In this document: piece by piece, positions 33,221 to 44,866 of the stretch
Position numbering within the stretch: the first letter of the stretch is position 1
How the letters are laid out: the number at the start of each line of letters is the position of its first letter
NCBI GenBank assembly: GCA_037102815.1
Contig: BTPP01000001.1
Span: 3,125,001-3,189,000 of the forward strand
Source of the DNA: Neurospora intermedia
Taxonomy: Eukaryota; Ascomycota; Sordariomycetes; Sordariales; Sordariaceae
Length of the DNA stretch: 64,000 bases
Direction of reading: 5' to 3'
Position numbers and translations under genes: made by a program
Notes under the pieces: model-generated
Told to the model about the DNA's origin: nothing
Database searches by the model: none
What the model saw: the letters and a program-made list of their open reading frames with translations, nothing else

Positions 33221-34770
33221 ATGTCTTCGTCGAAGCCTTCCGCTCATCCTTACTCCTTGCCCGACCTCACTAAAACCAAGCTTTCCGTGGAGGATGACTG
33301 GACTAAGGTGAAGGACCGAAAAGAAAAGAAGCGCATTCAGAACCGTGTTGCACAGAGGACATACCGTACGTCTTGCGCCCATATTTCGTCAATGGCAGTC
33401 ACTAATCCGTGACCGAAGGTCATCGTATGAAAGCACGTCTAGGGGAATTACAGCAAAAACTCGAATTTCATGAAAGAATCAAGGGAACATCGACGTACGG
33501 TGATGCTTATGGTGTTGGCGACAGTGAGAACACAAGCAGGAGCCCGTCTATACAGCTTCCGACTCCAACATATACCACAGACGACAGCCCATCACCGAGG
33601 GCTAACGACCTGATGGTGTTTGATGACATTCATGTACCCAACTATCACAGCCCGCACGTCTTCCATACCGATGCCAGTCAACTATTTGACCTATCGCCCG
33701 TTACAACACCATTAACGACGCAACCACCGGGAGTGTTTACTGTAGAGCAGTCGAACATCACAGATAGTGGGTACAATTCGGCTGTTGTACATGAATACTT
33801 GCGCCTCCAAATGCAACCTTTCGACACACAGCATCGTGCAGCTGATGGCCAAGCGAGCAACCATGCTCTAGGTGTCTCTGCACATGATAATCCATTCTGT
33901 AAGTTCACGGGAAAGAAGCACATTGTTTATAGTGTAGTTAACTAATCGGTGGTTCCACTAGTTCACGATAGCCCCGATATTGACCCGTTGCTGTTTTCTA
34001 CCGAGAGACATGGTACAATGACAGTAGGATATACAGAAGAAGGTGAAAGCAAGGTCCTGAACTGGAAAACTCAGCCACCATCAATAGCAACGTCCAACAC
34101 AGGCCAGGCGGTAGCTCTCACATCTTCTGTTGCCCCGGACCTGCCCGAAACGAAGGGAAAGACGCGGACTGCCAACCGTACCGCCTGTAGTACTACATCC
34201 GCAAAAGTCAACCAAAAAGCTCCCAGACGACAACAACATCAATCAGCTTCATTACCCACCAAACGACCCACGTTGGACGAACGCATGGAAAGCGTCATGG
34301 AACGGGTTGAAACCGAAGGCTTCGACAACTTCGACTCCCTCGCCACTCTGTACTACAAAGCCAATTTCGGGGACTCCTCCTCCTCCTCACTTGCCGTCGA
34401 GCAGCGACTCAGCCGCACCCGGCGTCTTCCCAAGCTATTTGCCGACGTTTTCTCCGCCGCTCAACAAGAGTGGGGTGCACGCGAACAACGACCGCTGTTC
34501 GACGAGATCCTCAGGATGTCGGAGAGTATGCTGATAGGCGAGGCCAGGGGTGTTCACAGTACGCTTCATGCGAGCATCAGTGGGCTGGCTAGGTCGGCGG
34601 CCAAAGACCACGACGAAACTGGCAAGAGGGCTGTTCCGGGTTTGAAGAGACTGATGGAGGATAATGTGAGTTCGGTCATCTGTTTACTACCAGCTTATCC
34701 GTATTGGAAACCGTGGATTTACCAACGCTAACAGGTATCACCAAGTTATCGAATCTCTGGGCCTTGGTGA
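33221..34770 (+). CDS. bZIP transcription factor, fungal Yap/Pap1-related
   Basis: Modelled exons 33221-33365, 33419-33898, 33962-34665 and 34735-34770, giving 454 residues. The first intron (53 bp) splits the DNA-binding basic region; its removal joins KDRKEKKRIQNRVAQRTY to RHRMKARLGEL, a complete bZIP basic region (about residues 31-56) with the N-x-x-A-Q-x-x-Y-R core that resembles Yap-type factors. The leucine zipper that follows (L56, L59, L63) is short. The middle is Ser/Thr/Pro-rich. Residues 290-370 (DERMESVMERVETEGFDNFDSL, YYKANFG, RRLPKLFADVFSAAQQEW) form a helical region seen in other fungal bZIP proteins. The protein is presumably nuclear; its targets are unknown. The last exon is uncertain: the acceptor GCTAACAG gives only a short tail (VSPSYRISGPW), while another frame beyond it stays open longer but needs an impossibly short 28-nt intron. 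Confidence 0.8.
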
Positions 34771-35863
34771 CGGCATTAGCGACAGAGAACAGAGCAGTAC
34801 GGCAGCGGGATCGCTCAAATACAGTACTGGCGACGATTCTGGTCTTGCAGTGCTCTGGTCAGCTACCAAAACAGAGTCTCATGGCTTTGTTGGATGCTTG
34901 TCTTTGAAAGAGCTTCCAAAAATGGGAGTATTTCGGGCTTGATCATGGTTGGAAAGGGGAACAAGTGACTCGATTGGATGGCATCTAGAGGGTTGAAAAG
35001 CATAAAAGACACCGGAGGGAAGTCAAAAGACGTGTGCATCACCACGGCATTGGAAATAAAAGAAGTTTCCAGCACTGCAGTCTCATCAAGATCAATGGCC
35101 TCGATATCATAAATGGAAATATTCGAGTAATACATCCAATTATGAGGGAGGTTCAGTTTAAACATGTGTTCATGCTCTGTTTGGTCGAAATTGGTTCGAG
35201 GTCAGGGCAGCAGATCTAAGCACGCTATATTAGTCTGTGCAAGACATCGTGTTAGCAGATATCAAGCCACTGTTAGCGAGTCAGTACTTGGGCCGCCTTA
35301 ACTGTATAATTCTGGGACGAAGTCCGGTAGGGCTGCTAGCACTAACAGTCGCTAGCACTAACAGGAACAGATCCTTTTATATCCTTCATCTTCACAACAT
35401 TACTGTTTTCAGGTCACCAATATCAATGAAATGGACATTATTATTCAGACAATTTACAGCTAGAATGATCTGTCAAAGTATAAGGAAATAAAAGTAACCG
35501 AAACGCTTCGTGAACCATAACTATCACGTTGATTTCGACCGTCGCTATCCTTCCAGGCTTCGATGCGAATGTCTGTCCCATAACCGACCGGGAATTGAGA
35601 AGCAAAACTCCTCCTCTGAACCAAAAAAGATCACTCTTGATTAGTCTCTTCTCAACTTCTGTTTGACTGGTCGTGCATCTCTGGCTGGAGCTGTCCTTTA
35701 GACCGTGTGAAAATTCGGATGTGGTGTGCGTGTGTGGCTATCATGGGCGAGCCAGCTGGTTTCCATCCATTGATCTGCGTGGGAAGCCTAATCCCGGACA
35801 TGTTAGCGTACGCTTTGAAATGCCATATCAACCTCTCAAGATCTTGGAGTGGCTTACGTTGTT
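34771..35863. other. 3' intergenic region between bZIP and the 268-residue protein
   Basis: Convergent genes flank this interval. It has a pair of 14-bp direct repeats at 35335-35364. No gene is supported, although part may be 3' coding or untranslated sequence of the bZIP gene if its last exon differs from my model. Confidence 0.45.
35335..35364. repeat. 14-bp tandem direct repeat
   Basis: GCTAGCACTAACAG occurs at 35335-35348 and again at 35351-35364, separated by TC. The unit looks like a duplicated short motif; no function is evident. Confidence 0.7.
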
Positions 35864-36670
35864 TTAGGACGTATCCATGGAATCTCCCTTGTCACCAGTA
35901 TCAGAATCTGTTTCTAATGTGAGAGATCCGAACATGTCGAGTAAATCGTCTTTAGGCGTGGCGCTGTTGTTGGAGTCCAGAGACAAGCGATCGGGCGACC
36001 GCTGGGTGACGTTTTTGTAATAATTCAGAAGTTTCTTAGAGTCAAGCCATTCCTGAATGTCGCTTCTGCTGTAGGGACCCTCTGGTAAACCTGGAAGTTG
36101 ATACCTGTTAACGCTATGTTTCTCATAGATATGGTCTCTGACGAAATCATCTGCCCAGGGCCCTTGGACAAAGGTATTCCAGTAGACGTAGAATCCCTTT
36201 TTGGCATAAGCCTGCATCTCGTCGTCAAGGGCCAGCTGAAAGGTGCTCGGAGAAATCATCAGCCAGTCCAAAGTCAAATCTTGAGCGGTAAGGACACGAT
36301 AGAATAGTAAGTCGCGCGAATGGCTGAAGACGAAAGATAGTAGAGAGAAGTGGGAGCCATCGCTCGGCTTGTCGCTCGGTACGACTGTGTCGATAACAAA
36401 CTTCATACCCTTTTCGCGCTCCCCCTCCTTCCATATTGTGGGCTTTATGATTTGATCCAAAGCGCTGATCCATTGATCTGACCCACTACCTACAGTGCCC
36501 GTTAATGCCAGCCCAATGGCGAGGAATTTGGCGACATAATTGCTGAGCCCGCTGGCTTCAGCAAGCTTGTACCATTTGTCCCTGGCTTCGCAGGCGCTCA
36601 TGTTCATGAGTTCGTGGGTAAAAATCAAGGCCAGTTGGCTAGGTAGAAGGCTGCCTGTGGCAGATGACAT
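35864..36670 (-). CDS. Protein of unknown function, 268 residues
   Basis: Single coding exon starting at MSSATGSLLPSQLAL. A CTCTTGCAG acceptor eight bases before the ATG suggests a 5'-UTR intron. I do not recognise the family. The protein has no signal peptide and no convincing membrane helix. It is mixed alpha-helical, with aromatic-rich segments (DQWISALDQIIKPTIWKEG, AYAKKGFYVYWNTFVQGPWADDF), which suggest a folded soluble domain of about 215 residues. The tail from about 230 is acidic and Ser/Asp-rich (DLLDMFGSLTLETDSDTGD). The neighbour downstream on the same strand is the secreted RNase T2-like C-domain protein; no functional link is apparent. Coding status is supported by the long uninterrupted frame, amino-acid composition and a likely splice site in the leader. 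Confidence 0.7.
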   Translation of the reverse strand: MSSATGSLLPSQLALIFTHELMNMSACEARDKWYKLAEASGLSNYVAKFLAIGLALTGTVGSGSDQWISALDQIIKPTIWKEGEREKGMKFVIDTVVPSDKPSDGSHFSLLSFVFSHSRDLLFYRVLTAQDLTLDWLMISPSTFQLALDDEMQAYAKKGFYVYWNTFVQGPWADDFVRDHIYEKHSVNRYQLPGLPEGPYSRSDIQEWLDSKKLLNYYKNVTQRSPDRLSLDSNNSATPKDDLLDMFGSLTLETDSDTGDKGDSMDTS

Positions 36671-37406
36671 CGTGAAATCTGCAAGAGACACTGGTTAGGA
36701 TTTGGTGAAAATAGTCCCAAGGTGACCTGAGCCACAGGAATTTATACCGTTGATGATTGCTTGATCTTGTTCTGAGTAGTGAATCACGAGGCCGGCAAGA
36801 TAGGCTGATGGGTAACAGGATTCTCGTCACGTTGTTGGATCAATATTGGAGGTTGGGAAGTCGAGATCCAAAGTAAAAAGTCGACTAAAGCAATAGATTT
36901 GAAATGCGTAAGCTGAAATGTTGCATTCAGGTGTGTCATCAAACAACGGGATTTTTATTTTATTTTTTTCCCTTGAGGTGGGTGGGGGAGGCCGTAGAAA
37001 GTTGGGGCGTTGAATCTTCCGCATGGGGTATGGAGCGCTCCGAGAAGGGAGCTCTTACTTCACGGGCTGAAAGTCAAATGACTGAACAAAGGAAGGAAAC
37101 TCAGTACCAGACTCCCAAAGCTGACCAGATTCACCTTCTTCATATAGCCAGCTCACTGCACCTTCCCAAAGGCCATTCCAGTTTACGATCATGCCACAGA
37201 CTGGTGACAAAATGGACAGAATGGCCTGGTTCTGTCTATGTGACCGGGTCACTCATTCCAAAGAGAGGGGTTTGCTGGGTAACTGTTTGGACCAGGGGAG
37301 GTACAACGAGTGACATGGACTGGATCATGTCTTCCTTGAACCCACCATGTGCATCTACAGTACCATGAGCAACCACAAACATCAGGATCCCTATCTCCGT
37401 ATCTGT
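36671..37406. other. Intergenic, promoter of the 268-residue protein gene
   Basis: Contains a candidate 5'-UTR intron ending just before 36678, and a T-rich tract near 36951-36970. The antisense open frame at 36904-37368 has no motif. Confidence 0.45.
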
Positions 37407-38073
37407 TCAAATCTTTGGATCCCATGTCAACCACACATACTTTCCCTTTTCAACATACGAAGTGAACTTCAAGTCCATCGGCTTGGCATCCACATCTGGT
37501 GGTCCCCCTTGCACGCTCGCCATTAAGCCATACAGTCCATACCGCAGACACTCGACTCCGGGAACGCCGTTCGGGAATGGCCAGATCTACCAGCCATCGT
37601 CAGCTGTCAACTCTACAACTCCCAACGTCGCATCAATCAGACATCGCAAGGCAGGAAGGCAAGTGACTAAGAGAAAAGAAAGAACGTAGACTCACCCCAA
37701 AACTATACCCGTCCCTCCCCTTCTCGCAAACAAACGTAGTTCCCGACATCTCGCACGGCCCGGCCTCTTTGCTGGTCAGTGTAAACTGCGTGGCTCCTAT
37801 CGAGTCTCCATCCTTGCGCACGGCAATGAAGGTGCCGCAGAGGTTCTCGTCGGTTGTCCAGCGCCCGGAAGCCGTGAGGCAGCCGAGGTCGTCGTGGCTG
37901 CTTCCGTCCCAGAGTGTACGGATCTGGCCGGTACCGGAAAAGCTCTTTGGGGTGAGGGTTCTGGAGTGGGAAAGGACGGAGGTGGAGGCGGCGGTGTGAT
38001 CAAGGGGGGCCGCGGTGGGGAGGGTGAGGACAAGGGCGAGGAAGGTGAAGGTTGTTTGTATGAGTTGGACCAT
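37407..38073 (-). CDS. Secreted protein resembling the C-terminal domain of RNase T2
   Basis: Two exons (38073-37696 and 37586-37407; intron 109 bp, GTGAGT donor, GGTAG acceptor, phase 0) encode 185 residues. The N-terminus is a signal peptide (MVQLIQTTFTFLALVLTLPTAAP). The mature part begins SFSGTGQIRTLWDGSSHDDLGCLTASG and continues RWTTDENLCGTFIA, QFTLTSKEAGPCEM and TFVCEKG, with paired cysteines and small beta-strand-like segments. This pattern resembles the C-terminal extension found after the catalytic domain in some fungal RNase T2 enzymes; the catalytic CAS motifs with their histidines are absent, so it is not a nuclease. The second exon ends KGKYVWLTWDPKI. Probably extracellular or vacuolar; function unknown. 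Family resemblance is by memory and moderate. Confidence 0.75.
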
Positions 38074-40244
38074 TTTGGGTTGACGTTGCAGTAGAGGTAG
38101 GTAGCTGTTATTGAATAAATGATCGGCAAGTGTCACACTCAAGTGTAGTTGTTTGTGGAATTCTCCCAAGGGTAACGCTTTATGGTTCGTGGTATACGCG
38201 CACAGAAGACGGGGTAAAGGAGTTTTGAAGAAGGAGATCTGGTGGATCTAATGCAGGGAAAGGGAAGGTACAGGTGGTGGCAAGTTAATGAAATGCCCGT
38301 CGTAGCAGTGAGTTGGGCCGTCCCGATTTGGAAGTCGCGGAGGGGAGTTCATGTCCCGTTTTGAAACACAAAGATGGAATTCGAGACCGTGGTCACGGGG
38401 GGCGGAGTTGCCAAGTAATTAAATCTGCAGGAAGCAGCCATCATGGACCCCGTCTCATTCATTGGAAGGGTCGCCATCTTGTTGTTCAAGTGTAATAGGG
38501 TAAAGTGGTGGGGAGAAGTCTCAGAAGCATGAAAGTCTCCTCCATGGGAACTGCCTATCTACCCATTCGGGGAGGGTTGATGCCGTTCGTTGGTTCCCCC
38601 AAAGAGCCTCAGAAGTGGATCAGGCCATCAGATGCGAGATGTCAATGGCTCGTGTGATGGTGGAAGGAACACATGCCAATAAACTGAAGGTGTGACGGAG
38701 GGGTCCTGATAATTTCCATGGCCCCTGTACATCAATTGGTAAGAGTTGAATCATCATCCAACAGTGCACCGCGTAGGAGACTGGCAAGTGTATCAACCTC
38801 CAATCCAAGTCCATATCTACGTAAATAAGCAGGTACACTTCTCCAGACGGCAAGTTCTGCCGGGATTGGAAGGTGCCAAGTTGAAAGATGAAACGCATGC
38901 GGTTGGCACAACTTCAAATGGAAAGTCTACCGTGGGAAAAGTTGGGGATGGTGAGTGGTGTGCTGAAGTCCTGAAGAGGCACAGCCAATGGATGCGTCCA
39001 ACCGTGTGGCGTTCCGGACCTACCTCTAGGCTTACACTCGCGGTACCTATGGCTCCGCATTCTTCATTACCGTTTGAGGCATTAGCGGAAGCTAGATGAC
39101 GGACATGGCTGGTCAATGAAGGTGTGAGGTGAGACATAAGGAAACCGCCAAAAAGGACGGGTTGCGTTGATTGAGAGGGGTCACGACCATCCTTCCAATA
39201 TTTCTTGCCATGTGTCCAATGAAGAGGGGTTTTCAGTGTCGAGGAACAACAGAAGTAGCCTCTGGGCTTATCCCCGGAGATCTGGAAGTTCGTAAGCAGC
39301 ACGTGTGACGAGCGGGCGTCGTAGAGCTCGCTAAAATGCTGACCTTGGGAGGATCCTTTGACGGTATGGTCGGATACGCTCAACTACCGCTCGGTGTTGG
39401 CATCTGTGAGGCCGGTAGATCGTCAACCACGAACCAAAGAATGAAGTGGTTTGGTTCTTACCTGTCGAGGAGGGGGGGTCAGGTTGACAGAAGCGGGGAT
39501 TTTACGTGAGGATAACAAAGAGATTAGTAATGGGTCATGGCCGAGAATGTGTTCAGCGACACGACGCAATGCTGTTCTTTGCTCTAACGGACGCGCAACC
39601 CATGAACGGTATTCTAAGGAAAGTGTGATGATTAGAATGAGGAGTTACATCATGAACTACCTGTGTTTGGGGTAGTTCTTTCACGTTCCCAATGCAGCCA
39701 GGCATATCGATATCACCTTCCTTGTAAGAGCGATTCACACCCATTGCTCCAAATGTAGAGTGAGCTGAACAACCCAGAAGGGAAGGTGTATCATAATCTT
39801 GTGATAAGGCTCACTCACTTACAGATAGGTATTCACCATCCAGAGGTATCAGGACAAAAAGAAAAAAGAAAAGAAAAAAAAAAGACACACCAGAGGCCCC
39901 GCGATATCATGCAATCACTCCAATGCCCCCCAACAACACCAGTCGATGAGAAAACCAAAGTTACAGCAAACAAAAGGCCAATCCGCAGACAAGATTGCTA
40001 CCCATAATGCAATGTAATCCGTCAGTATTATCAGCATTATTAGGCGATGAAACAGGAAATATTACAGAAAAATAGCCACGTCTACAAACCTGACCCCAAA
40101 CTCATGACGGCAGGCAACTGAATGAGTCCCAAACCCAAACCCATACATCCTGGCCCCCATTGCATACCCCTAAACCATTCACAACATTTTCACCGAACAT
40201 CTCCCATCACCACCATCAACCCCCCTCCTCCTTTAGATTAAACC
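38074..40244. other. 2.2-kb gene-free region
   Basis: Promoter of the secreted-protein gene at its left and the 3' flank of the coiled-coil protein at its right. A purine-rich A/AAG tract lies at about 39857-39884. No coding sequence is supported. Confidence 0.5.
39857..39884. repeat. A-rich simple sequence
   Basis: Run of A with interspersed G (AAAAAGAAAAAAG pattern), low-complexity, in a gene-free stretch. Confidence 0.7.
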
Positions 40245-41074
40245 TTAAATTAGCCTCAAAACCTCCTCCCTCAACCCCACCACCACAAACTCATTAATCA
40301 ACAAAGCCAACTGCTGCTCATACGTCTCGTGCGCCAGTCTAATCCTCTCCTCCACCAGCCCATCAATCCTTTGCTCCTTCTGTAGATCCAGCATTCCGTT
40401 TACGTTGATGTCCCCGTTGCTGCTGTTATTTCCATTACTCGCCGCGGTGGTGGTGGTGGAGGTGGTGGTGGCCGATGATGGGTAGAAAAAAACGTTCTGT
40501 CTCCGGCGCCGGTTGTTCTTGGCTTCTTGCTTGAGCAAGCGGAGCCGGTCCTCGAGTTCGGTTTTCAGGTTCTTGCGCCGGCGGACGAAAGCCTCGAGAA
40601 ATTTTTTGAGTTGGATGTGTCGGATGATGTCGGCGCGGGTGAGGGTGTTGGTGGCGTTGGTCGAGGGGTGGTTCGTGTTCAGGTTGATTGAGTCGTCGGG
40701 GGTGGGTGAGCTGGTTGTCGTGCTGGTTGGAGGAATAAGGGTGTGACTTGTGTCGATGTTATTGTTGTTGGTGTTGGTGTTGCTGTCGAAAGAAGGTTTG
40801 CTGTCAGGAGTCGAGCTTTGTGGAAAACTGGTCGATCGCTTGGGCTGGAGTGACAGCGGTTTGATGGGCCCGATACGGAGGCCGCTTGGAGGTTTGATAT
40901 CAGTAAAGTGCTTCCGGAAGCTGCGCAATCTGCTGTCTAGGGTGTAGTCGGAATCGTCCATTGGCGGACTGTGACTGATGTGCTGTTAGGCTGGCTGGTT
41001 TCTGGATCAACAAACTCGGGGACTAATTCTCACCTTCCGGACCCGGATGTCTGTGAGTAGGTAGAGGTATCCAT
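40245..41074 (-). CDS. Coiled-coil protein of unknown function
   Basis: Two exons (41074-41034 and 40968-40245; intron 65 bp, donor GTGAGA, CTAACAG-type branch and CACAG acceptor) encode 254 residues. The first exon adds MDTSTYSQTSGSGS in frame before PPMDDSDYTLDSRLRSFRKHF. After a conserved-looking start (DSRLRSFRKHFTDIKPPSGLRIG) comes an Asn/Thr/Ser-rich low-complexity stretch (residues 65-115), then a basic coiled coil (LKKFLEAFVRRRKNLKTEL, RLLKQEAKNNRRRRQN) and a second helical segment ending EFVVVGLREEVLRLI. There is no signal peptide or membrane helix. I do not recognise the family; the highly charged helices suggest a scaffold or nucleic-acid-associated subunit, which is only a guess. 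Confidence 0.72.
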
Positions 41075-42057
41075 GGTATGAGGTAGCTCAAACCAAGCGG
41101 ACGGGATTTGAACAATTGAAGTTCAATCGGGAATCGATGAGTTATATGAAATTGTTACGCATGATGGTCCAAGTCCGCCCCAAAAGGACGATTATTAGCC
41201 GGACTTCGCGATCTTCAGGGATACGAGTATATGCGATGAGGCAGCTGTATAACTCAGGAGACTAACTGGACGTATGATGGCGCTGGACCTATGGTAGATA
41301 TCAGAATGTCAACATGATTAGGTACTAGACAAAAATGTCAGCAGAGAGTGAATAAAGGTAGGATTGATGCATGAACTGTGTAGAACTCTGCTCCTCCTCA
41401 TATGCATAACTCGTGATGGGTACGCTGCAAAAGATCCCCAAGTCATCCCATACTAACAGTCCAGCGTACATCATCTCCATATGCTTAGGGGGAACTGACA
41501 TCAATTAGGTCCGATAAGCATAAGCTGTATGTACCTCTATTCGTGAACCGCGACCTTTTGCGCCCTTCCATTCCAATAACCTACCGTAGGTAGACTTCTG
41601 AATTCTCTGTGACTTTGCAATGATTTAGGTATGCTCTGTTTACCTCTGGATAACCTGGTATTGGGCTCCTTTGATTTTGAATGATCTTGTAGCTCGGGTA
41701 ATTCTTCGTGGCTGTGCGTTACTTTGGTCGACGTTCAATGAGTAACGGCTGACCCATGAACTCATCACCAGCTGCCTCGGAAATGTACCTCCCCCACCAT
41801 GGACTAACTTCCGCTGGTCTTTCGATTTTTGCGGCACCAATGACTGCCGCGTTGATCATCACCGACCTGATTAGATCTTGGTCAGTCAAGAATTTGGTCA
41901 CTTCTCGATAACCGCAAACATGATTCTTCATCTTACTTATCGTTCATCGACCCTAAACTCTTAAGACGAATCAACGTTCCCTTTACCGAAACCAGAGGGA
42001 AAAAGGTGAACGAGCATGAAAAGCGAGAAAGAAGGGGACACAAACTGACAGTGCCCT
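41075..42057. other. Intergenic region
   Basis: Promoter of the coiled-coil protein gene and 3' flank of the hydroxyacid dehydrogenase. The 70-codon minus-strand frame at 41719-41931 is too short and motif-free to call a gene. Confidence 0.45.
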
Positions 42058-43542
42058 TTACTCTGTGGCTTTCAAATAGTGCATGTTAACCGGAGTCATA
42101 GGCTTCTGCCCTCCCAGGACCGCCATGATATTCCTCATGCTCAGTTCCTCAAACCCGATATGCGTCTCGACCGTACCACCGGCATTATGACAGGTCAACA
42201 TGACTCTTCCAGGGTGGTCGAAGCTGAATTTTGCCTCCTCTCGACTGTTGCTTCTGACAATGTCATGTTCTCCAAATGCCATCTTTACCAGCCTCTGATT
42301 CACACTGGGCTCCTCAGCATGCACATCTAATGCCGCGGCGCTGATTCTCCCGTCCTCCAGCGCGTCTGCCAGCGCTTCTTCGTCGACCAAACTTCCCCGT
42401 GCAACATTCACGAACCTTGAGCCTTTTTTGATATGTTTCAGGACATCAGTGGTGATAATAGGCTTCCCATCGGCTGAAGCAGATGTGCAGAGCACCGCGC
42501 AGTCGGATATAGCCAATAATTTCACTAGACTGGAGTGGTATGTAGCCCCGAGGGATGACTCCAAGAGGGCAGGCTTGCGCACAACGTCGTGATATGCAAT
42601 CCTCATGCCGAAAGCTGAGCCGAGTTTGGCAGCAATTCGTTGGCCGATGTTACCAAGCCCTATGATACCGAGAACATGGTTGCGCGGGTTGTGGGAGACG
42701 GCTGTTGCAAGAGAGTGGCATGCCTGAAAGGTCTTGCTGGCTATCGAGGCCACGGAAGCGGTCGTGAAGTCGGGGGAAGAGGGCGTTGAGAGGAAGTATG
42801 GGAGTACCGCAGCGCCCATGCACCAGGGGAGGTGCCGGAAGGTCGAGATGACCATTGCCACAGCAAAGTCGGCAACGGCTTCAGCGGCTGCGGGACCTGA
42901 ATTGCAGTATATTATGCCTGTAAGTTACACTTTAGCTTACTACTTATCGCTTCGCCATGATAGGGACGCTATGATTTGTGTCTAGATGTACACACCTCTT
43001 TCACCCAGAAATTTCGTGTCTGCCCAGTCGAAGCCTGCGCCCGCGCTGGCAAAGACCTTGACCGAGGTCGGCAGCAAGCTGATTAGGTCAGCGTCCCAAA
43101 GACCCATCTCGCCGCCAGTACCCCAGAATGGCCGGAATATGGCGCTGAAGTCACCCCATCGTCGTTCTTCCAGTGCCTTCTTGAACTCGCTTCGTTCTCT
43201 CTCCGCGGTACTGGGTCGGATAACCTCGAACGCTTGGCTAAACTCGGTATACGTGGTGCGGTTGTATTTGACGGGATCGCCAATATGAAGGACGATGGGC
43301 CGTCGTCCGTCGTTGGAGTCTTGTTGTGGCAATCGTTGTGGAACTGTGCTTATGGAAGCGTTGGGCGCAAGGCTATGGAGGGGCGGCGCGGGGGAGTATG
43401 ATCGCGGAGTAGATGCTGGTACTGGCGTGCTCGCAGGCATCGGCGTGTTGTGGGGCTCTGCCATTGTTTGAAGCGAAGATTGCCTATACTGGTGATGGTT
43501 TTCGGTGCTTGTTTGTTGAGGAAGCGACGTCTTGTAGCTCAT
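42058..43542 (-). CDS. D-isomer-specific 2-hydroxyacid dehydrogenase
   Basis: Two exons (43542-42996 and 42917-42058; intron 78 bp, donor GTGTGT, acceptor TTACAG) give 468 residues, longer than the usual 330-350 because of a Pro/Ser/Thr-rich extension of about 60 residues. Splicing joins LGERG to IIYCNSGPAAAEAVADFAVAM, the normal lead-in to the NAD domain. The Rossmann motif GIIGLGNIGQRIAAKLG sits near residue 240; later elements are VNVARGSLVDEEALADALEDGRI (catalytic Arg region), ALDVHAEEP (catalytic Glu) and LTCHNAGGT (catalytic His). The enzyme reduces a 2-oxo acid, such as glyoxylate or hydroxypyruvate, with NAD(P)H; substrate is not certain. No targeting peptide is obvious; likely cytosolic. 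Confidence 0.92.
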
Positions 43543-44608
43543 GTTCCTGGTGCAGTGGTGTAAACAGATAAGTTGAGGTATTCGTTTGCGTCCGCTGTAG
43601 AGGGCCGTGGCCGACAGCGAGTCAACCTGATTGGTGTAAAAACGGGGCTTTCGTGAAAGACAAGTATTCCGGACAACTTGAGAAAACTTCGATATGCTTG
43701 ATCTGGAAGGGATTGGAAGCCATTGTTTGTGTTTTCCTGGTTGGATGATGTTTTGGACTTGGGAATCAACAACAGACGGAACATCAATGCCTTAGCCGTA
43801 GAGGTACCCAATCCCGTCCACATGTCATGGCAGGTGTACATAGGTCCCTGGGAAGCAGATGGGACGAGCAGTAGATCGGCGCCGTTACAGCGCTGGGGGC
43901 CCGAGCCCGAGCCCAATGCATGACCCCTGAAGCAGCCCCAGCATCATAGCGCTTTCTCCCGTAATAAGGACGGGACTTCGGGAGGTCAGGTACCTCCCGC
44001 TACCGGGCCTGTAGTATCCATCCCACCCTCTGAAGTCTTCCTTGAAACCCGACTGAGCATCCATCAGTTTCCAAGGAGAAATGTACAGGGACAAACCGGC
44101 CAAAGCGTACGCGATCCTAGAAAAGGCACCTAATGACACTCCATTTTTGTAAGTCAAGAATTGCAATCCCCATACCATGGAACCAGAGGGCCACTTTAAC
44201 ACTCAGTCTTCTAACATAATATTCAGTCGAATAAGCACCATGGTGATGTCGAATGTAGGACTCGAAAAGCAATACCAGGCGCTGTATCGTAACGACCCCT
44301 CCCCCCTTCCCGATTGTACACTCTCCGGCAACCTAAATGATATCACTTGTATCCGTTATCCTCAACACCAACGTCAAGGTTCTTTCCAGGATCCATCAGA
44401 CCGCGACGATATAGACCCAGAACTAAGCGTGCGACACTCCAACCGTGCGGTGGAACTTGGACTGTATCGACTTTTCGGTGACCGTCATCAACATCAATAC
44501 TGATCAAAGACTATCCAGGACTCTCAACTATCTATTCCTTTTTCCGATCACGGACTATTCCACCTAGGATACCATCAAGGCAAAGCCCAAAAAATTAGCA
44601 CCGACACA
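43543..44608. other. Gene-free region upstream of the hydroxyacid dehydrogenase
   Basis: Contains its promoter. Opposed frames at 43885-44202 (minus) and 44177-44503 (plus) look non-coding. Nothing else is supported. Confidence 0.45.
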
Positions 44609-44866
44609 TTATTCCTCTCTCCCCATCCCACCACCAAAAAGTAACTCATCAACCCAAGTCGTCAACCAACTCATCCACCACAAACTCTTGAACCACCACC
44701 ACTCAAAAACCTCTACATCCTTCTTCACCACGGCATTCAACTCCACTCTCTGCCGAATCCTCCTAACCTCATACTTACATCTGTGCAAGCTAACGAGCCA
44801 GGCAGCATTCAACACCGCGCACCACCATGCTACGCCGAGGACAGCCATCAATGCTATCCATGCCAT
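44609..44866 (-). CDS. Possible small membrane protein
   Basis: 85-codon frame starting at a fair ATG (MAWIALMAVLGVAWW). The first 26 residues make one membrane helix or uncleaved signal anchor, then RRIRQRVELNAVVKKDVEVFEW is a charged amphipathic helix and the end is Trp-rich (WWWFKSLWWMSWLTTWVDELL). The composition is more protein-like than the neighbouring frames, but there is no recognised family. The frame continues 30 codons upstream without ATG, and a CTAAC...CTGCAG splice acceptor precedes it, so it may be a 3' exon of a larger gene. Treat as tentative. Confidence 0.35.
   Translation of the reverse strand: MAWIALMAVLGVAWWCAVLNAAWLVSLHRCKYEVRRIRQRVELNAVVKKDVEVFEWWWFKSLWWMSWLTTWVDELLFGGGMGREE

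Noticed and set aside
44177-44503. 108-codon plus-strand frame
   Set aside because: Polar, His/Asp-rich with no motif, and overlaps another open frame; too weak to call.
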